Assembly (NCBI GenBank): GCA_905235995.1
Contig: CAJONI010000049.1
Location: 1-57,261 of the forward strand
Source: an uncultured Bacteroidales bacterium
GTDB taxonomy: Bacteria; Bacteroidota; Bacteroidia; Bacteroidales; UBA932
Length of the DNA stretch: 57,261 bases
Reading direction: 5' to 3'
In this document: positions 1-12,031 of the stretch, in pieces
Position numbering within the stretch: position 1 is the first letter of the stretch
How the letters are laid out: each line of letters opens with the position of its first letter
Notes under the pieces: model-generated
Told to the model about the DNA's origin: nothing
Database searches by the model: none
Seen by the model: only the letters and a program-made list of their open reading frames with translations
Made by a program: the position numbers and the translations under genes

Positions 1-495
1 CGCGGCGATCTCGAACTGCGGGTTGGTGGCCGCGCCGTTCATGTAGCGCTTGTGGCCGAACACGTTGGCGGTGCCCCAGAGGTTCTTGATGCCGGTCTCT
101 TTCTGCTTCTCAAGCAGATAGTCCGTGATGTCCTTCATGCGGGCCTCGTACTCGGCGATGTCATCGCAGTCCTCCACCAGGTCGATGTCGTGGAAGCAGT
201 AGTAGCCGATGCCCAGTTTCTGCATGATCTCGAAACCGGCGTCTGCCTTCTGGCGGGCGCGGCTGTAGGGGCATTCGCCCTTGTCCCATTCATAGCTGCG
301 GGTCTGGCCGCCGAACGGGTCGCCGGAAGCCTGGCCCAGGGTGTGCCACCAGGCCATGGCAAATTTGAGCCATTCCTTCATGGGCTTGCCCATGACCACG
401 CGGTTGGCGTCATAATAGTGGAATGCAAGAGGATTCTTGCTGTCCGGACCCTCGAAGGGGATCTTCCCGATGGTAGGGAAATACTCTTTTGACAT
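1..495 (-). CDS. xylA: Xylose isomerase, N-terminal part (cut by window edge)
   Basis: Converts D-xylose to D-xylulose in the cytoplasm, the first step of xylose use. The visible 165 residues carry the typical start MSKEYFPTIGKIPFEGP, then FHYYDANRVV and the stretch WWHTLGQASGDPFGG, followed by YYCFHDIDL, which holds the active-site His of the TIM barrel. The reading frame is open to base 1, so the metal-binding C-terminal two thirds lie outside the window. It follows xylB with a 32-base gap on the same strand, so the two are probably cotranscribed. The ATG at 493-495 is the only sensible start. No TAnnTTTG promoter box is visible in the gap. Confidence 0.95.
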   Translation of the reverse strand, partial: MSKEYFPTIGKIPFEGPDSKNPLAFHYYDANRVVMGKPMKEWLKFAMAWWHTLGQASGDPFGGQTRSYEWDKGECPYSRARQKADAGFEIMQKLGIGYYCFHDIDLVEDCDDIAEYEARMKDITDYLLEKQKETGIKNLWGTANVFGHKRYMNGAATNPQFEIAA

Positions 496-527
496 GAGAT
501 ATAAATATTTGTTGGTTAATAATGTCA

Positions 528-2012
528 TTAGTCATGCCGGGGCTGACCCTGCATCTTGTCCTTCCAGTTCCCGTATGCCTCACGGTATGCGGCCCTGTCG
601 CCGGGCTCGACCACGGCCAGGCGCTCCAGCGTCGAGAACGCCTCGTCGGCGTCGCGGTAGATTCCGGCGCCAATGCCCGCACCCTTCGCCGCTCCGGCGG
701 CTCCGTCGGTGTCGAAGAGTTCGATTGTCGCGCCGGAGGCTGAGGCAAACGTGTCGCGGAATATGGGCGAGAGAAACATGTTCGCATTGCCTGCGTGTAT
801 CATGTCGACTTTCATGCCCATCTGCTCCATGACCTCCATGCCATAGCAGAACGAGAACACGATGCCTTCCTGCGCGGCGCGGAGGAGATGCGCGCGGTTG
901 TGCCGGTTGAACGACACGCCGTGGATGCTGCAGCCCGTGTCGCGGTTCTCCAGCATGCGCTCGGCTCCGTTGCCGAAAGGCAGGATGGCTACTCCCTCGC
1001 TTCCAACGGGCACCGTGGCCGCGAGTTCGTTCATCTGGGCATACGACAGGTCGGGCGCCACGGTACGGCGCATCCACGCATTCAGGATACCCGTGCCGTT
1101 GATGCAGAGCAGCACGCCCAGGCGCGGGGCCTCGGCCTGATGGTTCACGTGAGCGAAGGTGTTGACCCTCGAAAGCGGGTCGTAGGCCACTTTGCCGATA
1201 ACGCCGTAGACCACGCCGGAGGTGCCGGCGGTCGAGGCTATCTGTCCGGGCTTCAACACGCCCAGGCTCAGGGCGTTGTTGGGCTGGTCGCCAGCCCTGT
1301 AGGCCACTGGTATGCCTTCCTTCAGGCCCAGTTCCCTGGCAGCGGCGCCTGTGAGGTGGCCCTGCACTCCGAAAGTAGGCCGTATCTCGGGCAGAACCGA
1401 CTCGTCGAACCCGAAGCAGTCGAGCAGGCGGCGGGAAGGACGGTTCTCCAAGAAATCCCAGAATATGCCTTCCGAAAGACCGCTGACGGTAGTGCAGGCC
1501 TCTCCGGTCAGGCACATGGCCACATAGTCGCCGGGAAGCATGATCTTCCAGATGCGTTCGAAGACCTCAGGCTCGTTCTCCTTCACCCAGGCCAGCTTGG
1601 CGGCGGTGAAGTTTCCGGGCGAATTGAGCAAGTGCTGCAGGCACCAATCGCCGCCCAGGGCTTCCTGCGCCCGCTCCCCGTAGGGCACTGCGCGGGAATC
1701 GCACCAGATGATCGAGGGGCGCAGGGCCTTGCGGTCCCTGTCGACGCACACCAGCCCGTGCATCTGGTATGAGATGCCTATGGCCGCCACTTCCTGCCCG
1801 GCTCCGGGCAGTTGTGCAAGAGCCTCATGCGTAGCCTGCTTGAGATAGTCCAGCCACTGGGCCGGATCCTGCTCCGCCCATCCGGGCTGCTGCGAACGGA
1901 TGGGAGCTTCGGTCTTCGGGCAGAACGCCGATGCGGCGACCCTTCCGGTCGCGACTTCCACCAGGGAGGCCTTCACCGAGGAACTGCCGATGTCATAACC
2001 AAGGAGATACAT
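528..2012 (-). CDS. xylB: Xylulokinase (FGGY family)
   Basis: Phosphorylates D-xylulose to xylulose 5-phosphate for the pentose phosphate pathway. The 494 residues are full length for FGGY kinases. The N-terminal ATPase lobe begins YLLGYDIGSSSVKASLV (phosphate-binding loop). The second lobe has AGDQPNNALSLG, whose Asp fits the catalytic base, followed by ASTAGTSGVVYG. Direct coupling to xylA supports the substrate call. Oddity: the last residues, about KMQGQPRHD, are encoded by a copy of a dispersed palindromic repeat (531-555), so the extreme C-terminus seems to have been replaced or extended by that element. The gene lies 16 bases after ispH, and I see no promoter box of its own. Confidence 0.95.
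   Translation of the reverse strand: MYLLGYDIGSSSVKASLVEVATGRVAASAFCPKTEAPIRSQQPGWAEQDPAQWLDYLKQATHEALAQLPGAGQEVAAIGISYQMHGLVCVDRDRKALRPSIIWCDSRAVPYGERAQEALGGDWCLQHLLNSPGNFTAAKLAWVKENEPEVFERIWKIMLPGDYVAMCLTGEACTTVSGLSEGIFWDFLENRPSRRLLDCFGFDESVLPEIRPTFGVQGHLTGAAARELGLKEGIPVAYRAGDQPNNALSLGVLKPGQIASTAGTSGVVYGVIGKVAYDPLSRVNTFAHVNHQAEAPRLGVLLCINGTGILNAWMRRTVAPDLSYAQMNELAATVPVGSEGVAILPFGNGAERMLENRDTGCSIHGVSFNRHNRAHLLRAAQEGIVFSFCYGMEVMEQMGMKVDMIHAGNANMFLSPIFRDTFASASGATIELFDTDGAAGAAKGAGIGAGIYRDADEAFSTLERLAVVEPGDRAAYREAYGNWKDKMQGQPRHD
531..555. repeat. Dispersed 25-base palindromic repeat, copy R1
   Basis: One of six full or partial copies of a REP-like element in this window. In the reference direction it reads GAT, an arm near TGCCGGG, a 5-base loop TCAGG or similar, the arm CCCGGCA, then TGAC. 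This copy lies on the minus strand with one mismatch in the stem. It sits inside the 3' end of xylB and supplies that gene's final codons; the stop codon follows directly. Confidence 0.75.
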
Positions 2013-2028
2013 AGTCTATAGCGTTTGA

Positions 2029-2900
2029 TTAATACTCAATGTTGCGTATGGCGTCGGCCACCTTTTCCAGGAGCCATTGCGGAGTGGAGGTGGCACCGCA
2101 CACGCCCACCGTGCGGGCGTCACGGAACCATACGGGAGATATCTCCTCCACCGAACCGACCCGCCAGGTGCGAGGATTCGCGCTGAGGCACAGGTCGCTG
2201 AGCACCTTGCCGTTCGACGAGGAGCGCCCCGACACGAAAACTATCACGTCGTGCGAGCTGGAGAAAGCTGCAAGCCGCTCGTGCCGAGAGGCCACCTGCC
2301 TGCAGATGGTGTTGTGGACGGTCAGCCGGGCGCCGCAATCATTCAGGCGGGTGCAGATCGCCTCATATTCGGAAGGACTCTTGGTCGTCTGGGAGAATAT
2401 TTCCATGGGCTGCGAGAAATCCAGCTGGGGAATCAGTTCCTCAAGCATCGCAGCGCTTTCCAGCACGATGGCGTCGCCGTCCACCTGTCCCAGCAGGCCC
2501 ATGACCTCAGCATGACCCTTGTTGCCGAAGATCAGGAGCTGGCCGCAGTTTCCCCCGGCGTGAAGCCGTCCGTAGGCGCTGCGTATGCGCTGCTGGAGCC
2601 TCAGGACCACAGGGCAGGTGAAATCTATGACGGAAAGATGCCTGGCCTCAGCCTCGGCATAGGTGGACGGGGGTTCGCCGTGAGCACGGATGAGCACAGT
2701 CCCGCCTTCAGGCACGTCGTCGAGGCTGGTCGCGGTCACAAGACCGAGTCCGGAGAGCCGGGCAAGTTCGGCCTCGTTGTGGACGATGGCGCCGAGCGAA
2801 TACAGCCTCCCCGAGCTGGCGAGCTGCCGCTCCGCTCCCTCGATGGCGCTTACCACTCCACCGCAGAAGCCTGAGCCCGGATCTATCTCCACCTGGAGTT

Positions 2901-2904
<4 letters not shown>
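2029..2904 (-). CDS. ispH: 4-hydroxy-3-methylbut-2-enyl diphosphate reductase
   Basis: Last enzyme of the MEP isoprenoid pathway, an iron-sulfur protein that reduces HMBPP to IPP and DMAPP. The three cluster ligands are visible: Cys14 in GSGFCGGV, Cys97 in DFTCPVV and Cys201 in HNTICRQ. His131 and Glu133 in GHAEVMG match the conserved substrate-binding and proton-donor positions. The 291 residues are normal for the stand-alone form. Its ATG overlaps the clpC stop by four bases (ATGA), implying translational coupling. The partner enzyme ispG lies at the far end of this window. Confidence 0.97.
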
Positions 2905-5360
<2,456 letters not shown>

Positions 5361-5381
5361 CTTTCTCTGCGTTTCGAACTG

Positions 5382-5410
5382 CCAAGTTAATAAAAAATCA
5401 TTAAAACAAA
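5382..5410 (-). promoter_or_regulatory. Bacteroidota-type promoter of clpC operon
   Basis: On the minus strand, TTTG (5407-5410) is followed after 17 bases by TAACTTGG (5382-5389), one mismatch from the TAnnTTTG box. The clpC ATG lies about 21 bases downstream. Confidence 0.6.
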
Positions 5411-5413
5411 TAA

Positions 5414-5445
5414 TTTGTATATAAGCGATTTTATTCGTATTTTTA
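5414..5445 (+). promoter_or_regulatory. Bacteroidota-type promoter of gyrA
   Basis: TTTG at 5414-5417, 20 bases, then TATTTTTA at 5438-5445 (one mismatch to TAnnTTTG). A second possible box, TAAATTTC, is at 5451-5458. The AT-rich 119-base gap between clpC and gyrA holds both divergent promoters and nothing else that I can see. Confidence 0.55.
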
Positions 5446-5479
5446 CGTGATAAATTTCGACTGAAGAAGTAGATAAAAA

Positions 5480-8002
5480 ATGGATTTTGAAGAGAACGGC
5501 GGTAGGATAATCCCTATCAACATCGAAAACGAGATGAAGTCGGCCTACATAGACTACTCCATGTCTGTGATCGTGGCCCGAGCCCTGCCCGACGTGCGAG
5601 ACGGACTCAAACCAGTGCACCGCAGGGTACTATATGGAATGAGCAACCTGGGCGTCACCTACAGCGGCGGCGTAAAGAAATCGGCCCGCATCGTGGGCGA
5701 CGTCCTCGGTAAATACCACCCCCATGGAGACAGCAGCGTCTACGAGGCCATGGCCCGCCTGGCACAGCCCTGGAACCTGAGATACCTGCTGGTCCACGGC
5801 CAGGGCAACTTCGGCTCCATAGACGGCGATTCCGTGGCGGCCATGCGATACACCGAAGCCAAGCTCCAGAAGCTGGCCGAGGAGATCCTCGCCGACCTCG
5901 ACAAGGATACGGTGGACTTCAAGCCCAACTTCGACGAGTCGCTCCAGGAGCCGACGGTCCTGCCCGCAAAGGCACCGCTGCTGCTGATGAACGGCGCCAA
6001 CGGCATAGCCGTGGGCATGGCTACCAACATGGCCCCGCACAACCTCGGCGAATGCTGCGACGCCATCTGCGCCTACATCGACAACCCCGACATCGACGTC
6101 GACGGCGTGATGCAGCACATCAAGGGCCCTGACTTCCCCACCGGCGGCATCATCCAGGGAACACGCGGCATACGCGAAGCCTTCGAGACCGGCCGCGGCC
6201 GCATCGTGATCCGCTCCCGCACGAACATCGAAGTCTCGGCCTCGGGCCGCGAGACCATCGTAGTCTCCGAGATTCCCTACGCCATCAACAAGCGCGAGCT
6301 CATCGAGCGCATAGCCGAGCTCGTGGAAGCCAAGAAGATAGACGGCATCGCCTACATCAACGACGAGAGCGACCGCGAGGGCATGCGCATCGTGATCCGT
6401 CTCAAGCAGGGCGCCCCCTCGAACGTGGTGCTCAACACCCTGTTCAAGATGACCCCGCTCCAGTCGAGTTTCTCGGTCAACAACATAGCCCTGGTGGACG
6501 GACGTCCCCGGCAGCTCAACCTCAAGCAGCTCATCAAGTACTTCGTAAGGCACCGCCACGAGGTCGTGGTGCGCCGCACGAAGTTCGACCTCAACAAGGC
6601 CCTCAAGCGCGCACACATCCTCGAAGGCCTGCTCAAGGCACTCGACATCATCGACGAGATCATCGCCCTGATCCGCGCTTCGCGCAGCGTGGCCGAGGCC
6701 CGCGACGGGCTTGTGGAACGCTTCGGCTTCACGGTGGAGCAGGCCGACGCCATCGTCGAGATGCGCCTCCGCCAGCTCACCGGCCTCGAGCGCGAGAAAC
6801 TCCAGGCCGAATACGACGAGCTCCAGCGCCTGATCAATTACTACCAGGAAGTCCTCGCAAGCGAGGAGATGCAGATGGGCATCATCAAGGACGAGCTCCG
6901 CGAACTCAAGGAGAAATACGGCGACGAGCGCCGCAGCGAGATAGCGGCGACGGCAGAAGACTTCAATCCCGAAGACTTCTACCCGAACGAGGACGTGGTG
7001 ATCACCATCTCCCACTTCGGCTACATCAAGCGCACCTCCCTTTCGGAATACCGTTCCCAGGCCCGCGGCGGAATCGGCGCCAAGGGCAGCACGACGCGCG
7101 ACGAAGACTTCATCGAACACATCTACGTCGCCAACATGCACAGCACCCTGATGCTCTTCACGCAGAGCGGCAAGTGCTTCTGGCTAAAAGTGTACGACAT
7201 CCCCGAAGGCGCCAAGGCATCCAAGGGCCGCGCCATCCAGAACATACTCCCGCTCACGCTGGAAGACCGCATCCAGGCCTATCTCAACGTGCAGGATCTC
7301 GACGACAAGGAATTCACCAACAGCCACTACGTGGTCCTGGCTACCGCCAGCGGCACCATCAAAAAGACCCTCCTGGAAGCCTACTCGCGTCCCCGCGTCG
7401 GCGGAATCATCGCAGTCAATCTCCGCGAAGGCGACGCGCTTATAGGCGCATCGCTGACCAACGGCTCCTGCGAGATACTCCTCGCCGGCAACGCAGGCAA
7501 GTGCTGCCGCTTCCAGGAAGCCGAGGCAAGGGCCATAGGCCGCACCTCCACCGGCGTCAGGGGCATTGACATCGAGGAGGAAGACCGGGTGGTCGGCATG
7601 GTCTGCATCGACCCTGAAGAGCAGGCCCTGAAACCTCTCGACATCCTGGTAGTCAGCGAGAACGGCTTCGGCAAGAGGTCCAGCCTCGAGGAGTACCGCC
7701 AGACCCACCGCGGCAGCAAGGGCGTAAAGACAATCAACATCACCGACAAGACTGGCAAACTAATTGCACTGAAAGCCGTATGCGACGAGAACGACCTGAT
7801 GATAATCAACCGTTCGGGCGTCACGATCCGCATGCCGGCCGACGGCATACGTGTGGCAGGAAGGGCGACCCAGGGCGTGAAACTCATCAGCCTGCGCGAG
7901 GGCGACGGCATCGCGGCGGTCTGCGTCGTCAACAAGGAAGAGGAAACTGAAGCCGGCGCCGAGGCTCCGGCTGAAACAAACGATAATGAACAATACTCCT
8001 AA
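5480..8002 (+). CDS. gyrA: DNA gyrase subunit A
   Basis: Breaks and rejoins DNA in the gyrase A2B2 complex to introduce negative supercoils. The 840 residues show the winged-helix breakage domain with catalytic Tyr124 in [10 protein letters not shown], the quinolone-binding segment [11 protein letters not shown] (Ser85 and Glu89 at the two usual resistance positions, i.e. a wild-type-like pattern), then the six-bladed C-terminal beta-pinwheel. The GyrA box reads [10 protein letters not shown], the divergent form I recall as usual in Bacteroidota, rather than the enterobacterial QRRGGKG. The C-terminal tail is acidic. The stop overlaps an ATG of the following TPR gene, but the likelier start of that gene is 11 bases downstream. 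Confidence 0.97.
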   Translation: MDFEENGGRIIPINIENEMKSAYIDYSMSVIVARALPDVRDGLKPVHRRVLYGMSNLGVTYSGGVKKSARIVGDVLGKYHPHGDSSVYEAMARLAQPWNLRYLLVHGQGNFGSIDGDSVAAMRYTEAKLQKLAEEILADLDKDTVDFKPNFDESLQEPTVLPAKAPLLLMNGANGIAVGMATNMAPHNLGECCDAICAYIDNPDIDVDGVMQHIKGPDFPTGGIIQGTRGIREAFETGRGRIVIRSRTNIEVSASGRETIVVSEIPYAINKRELIERIAELVEAKKIDGIAYINDESDREGMRIVIRLKQGAPSNVVLNTLFKMTPLQSSFSVNNIALVDGRPRQLNLKQLIKYFVRHRHEVVVRRTKFDLNKALKRAHILEGLLKALDIIDEIIALIRASRSVAEARDGLVERFGFTVEQADAIVEMRLRQLTGLEREKLQAEYDELQRLINYYQEVLASEEMQMGIIKDELRELKEKYGDERRSEIAATAEDFNPEDFYPNEDVVITISHFGYIKRTSLSEYRSQARGGIGAKGSTTRDEDFIEHIYVANMHSTLMLFTQSGKCFWLKVYDIPEGAKASKGRAIQNILPLTLEDRIQAYLNVQDLDDKEFTNSHYVVLATASGTIKKTLLEAYSRPRVGGIIAVNLREGDALIGASLTNGSCEILLAGNAGKCCRFQEAEARAIGRTSTGVRGIDIEEEDRVVGMVCIDPEEQALKPLDILVVSENGFGKRSSLEEYRQTHRGSKGVKTINITDKTGKLIALKAVCDENDLMIINRSGVTIRMPADGIRVAGRATQGVKLISLREGDGIAAVCVVNKEEETEAGAEAPAETNDNEQYS

Positions 8003-8012
8003 TATCCTGAAT

Positions 8013-9326
8013 ATGAAAAGAATTTTTCTCGCACTGTCGCTCATCCTCTCGCTGACGATGGTCAGTGCACAGCCCAAGAACGCCGCGGAAGCGAAAAAAG
8101 CCATCGACAAGGCTGAAGCCGCTGCCGCAGATGCCAAGAAAGCTGCCAAGCCGGCCACCTGGGTTGCCCTGGCAAAGGCATACGTGGATGCTTACGAGCA
8201 GCCTGCCCGCAACATCCTGACCGGCACTCCCCAGCAGGAGGTCAAGCTCTTCCTCAAGGACCAGCAGGTTCTCGGCACTACCGAGAAGAAGGGTGCCGAG
8301 GCTACGTACATCGTTGACAGCTATGCCGACAAGGACCTCTATTACACTACCGACGGCATCCTCGAACTCTTCCTGGTGACCAAGCCGGCCGCTGAAGGCG
8401 ACCTGCTCGGCAAGGCAATCGAGGCTCTCGAGAAAGCCAAGTCCGTCGATCCCAAGGACTCCAAGGCCAAGGATATCAACGCCATGATGCAGGATATCCA
8501 CGACAAGCTTGCCAACGAAGCCCTGAACAACTATCTCGCCGGCGACTTCGCCAAGGCCGCCGATCTCTTCAAGAAGACCACCGAGTGCGCCTCCAACCCG
8601 CTTCTCGGCCAGGTCGACTCGCTCAACACCTACTACGCCGCCCTGGTGTCCGGCATGGCCGGCAACCCTCAGCAGTCGATTGATTTCTACAAGAAATGCA
8701 TCGCCATGGGCTTCTACCAGACCGGCTTCGCCTACTCCAACCTTGCCGAGACCTACCGCCAGCAAGGCCAGATGGATCTCTGCAAGGAGACCCTCGAGGA
8801 AGGCTTCGTGAAGTTCCCTGAGAACAGCAACATCCTGATCGGCCTGATCAACTACTACATGGACACCAAGCAGGACACCGGCCGCCTGTTCGAACTGATT
8901 CACTCCGCACAGGCCCTCGACCCGACCAACGCCAGCCTCTTCTACGTGGAGGGCAACGTCAACAAGCAGCTGGGCAACACCGAGGATGCGGCCAAGATGT
9001 ACATCAAGGCCACCGAAGTCAACCCCGACTACGTGTACGGTGCGCTCGGCCTCGGAATGCTCTGGTACGACAAGGCCATCGAGATCCAGGAGAAGGCCGG
9101 CGAAGAACTCGACGACAACAAGTATTTCGCCCTGGTAAAGGAGATGGAAGAGACCCTCGAAAAGGCTATCGAGCCCTTCGAGAAGGCTTTCGCCCAGTCG
9201 ACCGACCCTGAGATCAAGGGCGCCATCGCCGAGTATCTCCGCAACATCTACTTCCGCCTCCGCGAGAAGAGCCCCGAGTACGAGGCCCTCTCAAAGAAGT
9301 ACGAAGCTTTCCTGAAAGGTGAATAG
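8013..9326 (+). CDS. Periplasmic tetratricopeptide repeat protein
   Basis: About 437 residues with a clear signal peptide (KRIFLALSLILSLTMVSAQ) and then helical repeats. Ala/Lys-rich helices are followed by TPR-like units such as NYLAGDFAKAADLFKKTTE, NPQQSIDFYKKCIAMGFY, YSNLAETYRQQGQMDLC and YVEGNVNKQLGNTEDAAKMY. It is probably a periplasmic scaffold; the partner is unknown. I chose the ATG at 8013 over the one at 7986 because it begins directly with the signal peptide and the upstream one lies within gyrA. It follows gyrA on the same strand and ends at a strong terminator. The 3' end overlaps the convergent metallo-hydrolase gene by 36 bases. Confidence 0.85.
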   Translation: MKRIFLALSLILSLTMVSAQPKNAAEAKKAIDKAEAAAADAKKAAKPATWVALAKAYVDAYEQPARNILTGTPQQEVKLFLKDQQVLGTTEKKGAEATYIVDSYADKDLYYTTDGILELFLVTKPAAEGDLLGKAIEALEKAKSVDPKDSKAKDINAMMQDIHDKLANEALNNYLAGDFAKAADLFKKTTECASNPLLGQVDSLNTYYAALVSGMAGNPQQSIDFYKKCIAMGFYQTGFAYSNLAETYRQQGQMDLCKETLEEGFVKFPENSNILIGLINYYMDTKQDTGRLFELIHSAQALDPTNASLFYVEGNVNKQLGNTEDAAKMYIKATEVNPDYVYGALGLGMLWYDKAIEIQEKAGEELDDNKYFALVKEMEETLEKAIEPFEKAFAQSTDPEIKGAIAEYLRNIYFRLREKSPEYEALSKKYEAFLKGE

Positions 9327-10100
9327 TTCCGAGGCGCAGCTTCTCGGAAGACAATGAAGCGACGCTCGTGAGCCCAGGCTCACGAGCGTTTTTTCTGCGC
9401 TTTCGTAGGCGAGCGAAGGGGTGTTGTTGTTGGCCGAAAGATGGCAGAGATACACGTCGCGGAGGCCTTCGTGACAGGCGCGGCGGAGGAGAGATGCCGT
9501 CTGGTCGTTGGAGAGATGCCCGTGACCCTGGAGTATGCGCGACTTCAGCATGGGAGGATAGGACCCGGTCATGAGCATGTCTACGTCGTAGTTCGATTCC
9601 ACCACCAGATGATCGGCCTTGGAGGCATAATGCACTGCTTCGTCGGTAACTTCCCCGAGGTCGGTCATCACCGTGAAGCGTTCGCCTCCGTAGAGGAAGT
9701 GGTAACCGACGGTCTGCGTGGCGTCGTGCGGGACTATGAAAGGTGTGATGTAGAGTTCGTCCAGGAGTTCGTGCTCGCAGCCTTCCTTCAGGAAGCGCAC
9801 GCAGCCCTGGAGTTTTCCCGCGGTGCAGAAGTTGCGCCTCAGTGCCCTCTCGAGGGTGCGGGTCAGGTAGACCGGTTTCTGGAAGCGCTCCGTGAAGGTG
9901 CCCAGGCTCTTGATATGGTCGAAATGGTCGTGGGTAACGAACACGGCGTCGACAGAGTCTATCGACAGCCCGTTTTCCGCAAGCCTTTTCTTGATGGTCC
10001 TTGCCCCGATGCCGATGTCGATGAGGAAGGCTGTCCTGCCATTGCCGAAATAATAGCAGTTGCCGTTGCTCCCGCTCGAAAGGCTCAGGAAATGCACCAT
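9291..10100 (-). CDS. MBL-fold metallo-hydrolase (YycJ/WalJ-like)
   Basis: Metallo-beta-lactamase fold protein of 269 residues. It starts MVHFLSLSSGSNGNCYYF, as in the YycJ/WalJ/VicX group, and has the dinuclear metal motif THDHFDH, later HD in IVPHDATQT, the Asp in MTDLGEV and the C-terminal histidine in YLCHLSANNN. Relatives are predicted exonucleases or phosphodiesterases; the substrate here is not known. It is last in the mtaD-PNP-mtnA unit, two bases after mtnA, so it may simply be cotranscribed. Its last 45 or so codons run through the terminator hairpin of the opposite gene, and the C-terminus (CLPRSCASELFTFQE) still resembles the family, so this end is genuine. Confidence 0.85.
   Translation of the reverse strand: MVHFLSLSSGSNGNCYYFGNGRTAFLIDIGIGARTIKKRLAENGLSIDSVDAVFVTHDHFDHIKSLGTFTERFQKPVYLTRTLERALRRNFCTAGKLQGCVRFLKEGCEHELLDELYITPFIVPHDATQTVGYHFLYGGERFTVMTDLGEVTDEAVHYASKADHLVVESNYDVDMLMTGSYPPMLKSRILQGHGHLSNDQTASLLRRACHEGLRDVYLCHLSANNNTPSLAYESAEKTLVSLGSRASLHCLPRSCASELFTFQESFVLL
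9362..9394 (+). terminator. Intrinsic terminator of the gyrA-TPR unit
   Basis: A perfect inverted repeat, ACGCTCGTGAGCC (9362-9374) paired with GGCTCACGAGCGT (9377-9389), effectively a 12-bp stem with a 4-base loop, followed by six T residues (9389-9394). The whole structure lies inside the coding sequence of the convergent metallo-hydrolase gene. Confidence 0.9.
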
Positions 10101-10102
10101 CC

Positions 10103-11188
10103 CTACTTCAGCTTGCGAAGGTTCTTCACATCGCGAGGGCGTATGATGCCCTTCTCGGTTATGATGCCCGAGATGAGCGAGGCGGGAGTGATGTCGAATG
10201 CCGGGTTGTACACCTGCACGCCCTTGGGAGCTATCGGCTTGCTGAAGAACAGGTCGGTCATCTCAAAGGAGGGGCGTTCCTCGAGCACGATGGATTCTCC
10301 CTTGGGACAGTCGAGGTCGATGGTGCTCGTCGGTGCGAACACATAGAGCGGGACCTTGTAGTATTTTGCGATTATCGCCACCCCGTTGGTACCTATCTTG
10401 TTGGCCACGTCGCCGTTGGCGGCCACGCGGTCGCAGCCCACGAACACGAAGTCTATCTTGCCCTGGGCCATGAGCGTTGCAGCCATGTTGTCGCACACCA
10501 GCTTCACGTCGATGCCGGCCTTCGACAGCTCATAGGCCGTAAGGCGCGCTCCCTGGAGCAGCGGCCTGGTCTCGTCGCAGTAGACCCGGGGCGAATAGCC
10601 CTGCTGCTGAGCGAGATAGATGGGCCCCAGGGCGGTGCCGAACTTGGATGTGGCCAGATGGCCGGCGTTGCAGTGAGTCAGGATGCCGCATCCGGGGCGC
10701 AGCAGGGAGAATCCCAGCTGGCTGATGGCCTCGCACATCTTCACGTCCTCGGCCTTGATGGCCCGCGATTCGGCGATCAGGGCGTTGCGGAGGACTTCTA
10801 TGGCGTGGCGGTCGTCGGTCTCGTCGGCGGGCAGGCCCTGCAAAGTGGAGTAGAAGCAGCGTTCCATGCGGTCAAGGGCCCACATGAGGTTGACCGCGGT
10901 GGGACGGGAGATATAGAGATAGTGCTTCACGCGCAGGAACTCCTTCTCGAACGCCTGCAGCGAACGGGTGCGGTAGCGGTTGACGCACATGGCCAGGCCG
11001 AAGGCGGCGGCTATACCGATGGCGGCGGCGCCGCGGACCTTGAGCCTCGTGATGGCATAGAACACCTGTTCTGCGGTGACCAGATGGAGGAATCGCTCCT
11101 GGCCGGGAAGCTGCGTCTGGTCGATGACCACCACCTCCCGTCCACTGGGGCTGAGTTCCACGGAATCATATGGGAATACGCTTTTCAC
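10103..11188 (-). CDS. mtnA: S-methyl-5-thioribose-1-phosphate isomerase
   Basis: Isomerises methylthioribose 1-phosphate to methylthioribulose 1-phosphate in methionine or methylthioadenosine salvage. The 361 residues carry the family signatures VRGAAAIGI (51-59), ILTHCNAG with catalytic Cys173, CDETRP, FVGCDR with catalytic Asp253, GTNGVA and YNPAFDITP. These separate it from plain eIF2B-like relatives. It lies two bases after a purine nucleoside phosphorylase that follows an MTA/SAH deaminase, which fits supply of its substrate by that phosphorylase. I see no mtnB, mtnC or aldolase gene nearby, so the later fate of the product is open. Confidence 0.93.
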   Translation of the reverse strand: MKSVFPYDSVELSPSGREVVVIDQTQLPGQERFLHLVTAEQVFYAITRLKVRGAAAIGIAAAFGLAMCVNRYRTRSLQAFEKEFLRVKHYLYISRPTAVNLMWALDRMERCFYSTLQGLPADETDDRHAIEVLRNALIAESRAIKAEDVKMCEAISQLGFSLLRPGCGILTHCNAGHLATSKFGTALGPIYLAQQQGYSPRVYCDETRPLLQGARLTAYELSKAGIDVKLVCDNMAATLMAQGKIDFVFVGCDRVAANGDVANKIGTNGVAIIAKYYKVPLYVFAPTSTIDLDCPKGESIVLEERPSFEMTDLFFSKPIAPKGVQVYNPAFDITPASLISGIITEKGIIRPRDVKNLRKLK

Positions 11189-11190
11189 GG

Positions 11191-12018
11191 CTACAGGGAT
11201 TCTATCAGTTTACTGAATAGAAGCGACATTTTGTCGGCAGCGGCATCGGCGGCAACGATCACGTCCTGGCCGTCATTCAGCACGGGGCTGTCGTTGTCGG
11301 TATTCGAAACATTGGTGATGACCGACATGCCGAACACCCGCATCCCGCACTGGCGCGCGACCAGCACCTCGGGCACGGTCGACATACCTACGGCATCTGC
11401 ACCTATGGCCCTGTAGAAGCGCACTTCGGCGGGTGTCTCGTAGGAAGGGCCGGTGTTGCCCAGATAGACTCCCTTGCAGAGCCGGATTCCGGCCTCTTCG
11501 GCGATTTCACCCACCTTGGCTATGAGTTCCTGGTCGTACGGGGCGGTCATGTCGGGGAATCGTTCGCCGAATGCATCGAGGTTCGGACCGATAAGCGGGT
11601 TGGGCAGCAGGTTGATGTGGTCGCGTATAACCATCAGGTCGCCCACGTAGAAGCCCGGGTTCAGGCCTCCTGCAGCGTTGGATACGAACAGGGTCTCCAC
11701 GCCGAGGGCGGCCATCACCCTGATGGGGAAGGTCACCGTCCGCATGGAATAACCCTCATAGTAGTGGAAGCGGCCCTGCATGGCGCAGACCCACTTGCCG
11801 GCGAGACGTCCGAAGATGAGATTGCCCTTGTGGCCTATCGCGGTGGACCGGACGAAGTTGGGGATTTTCGCGTATGGAACCACCATCTCGGCTTCGATCT
11901 TGTCGGCAAGTTTGCCCAGGCCGCTGCCAAGCACGATTCCGACTTTGGGGGCCTTGTCCCCTATCATCTTGCTGAGGACGCCTTTTGTCTCTAAGATTTG
12001 TTGGAGGTAAGTATCCAT
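11191..12018 (-). CDS. Purine nucleoside phosphorylase (class I trimeric type), possibly methylthioinosine-active
   Basis: Phosphorolyses purine nucleosides to base plus pentose 1-phosphate. The 275 residues are typical of the trimeric class: IVLGSGLG (phosphate loop), [34 protein letters not shown] (phosphate/base-contact Glu), VGMSTVPEV and VITNVS with the conserved Asn. By family alone the call is inosine/guanosine phosphorylase. Its place between an MTA deaminase and MtnA suggests methylthioinosine may also be, or mainly be, its substrate, giving hypoxanthine and methylthioribose 1-phosphate; that is inference from context. The 13-base gap to mtaD indicates one operon. Confidence 0.9.
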   Translation of the reverse strand: MDTYLQQILETKGVLSKMIGDKAPKVGIVLGSGLGKLADKIEAEMVVPYAKIPNFVRSTAIGHKGNLIFGRLAGKWVCAMQGRFHYYEGYSMRTVTFPIRVMAALGVETLFVSNAAGGLNPGFYVGDLMVIRDHINLLPNPLIGPNLDAFGERFPDMTAPYDQELIAKVGEIAEEAGIRLCKGVYLGNTGPSYETPAEVRFYRAIGADAVGMSTVPEVLVARQCGMRVFGMSVITNVSNTDNDSPVLNDGQDVIVAADAAADKMSLLFSKLIESL

Positions 12019-12031
12019 GGTATCTGTCTTT

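Noticed and set aside
5720-5760. GyrA Glu89 and Ser85 as quinolone resistance changes
   Set aside because: Glu at the second position is common natural variation and Ser is the sensitive state at the first; there is no basis to call resistance.
5630-7141. Open frame of 503 codons on the minus strand opposite gyrA
   Set aside because: Antisense shadow of gyrA with a Val/Asp/Leu-biased composition and no recognisable domain.
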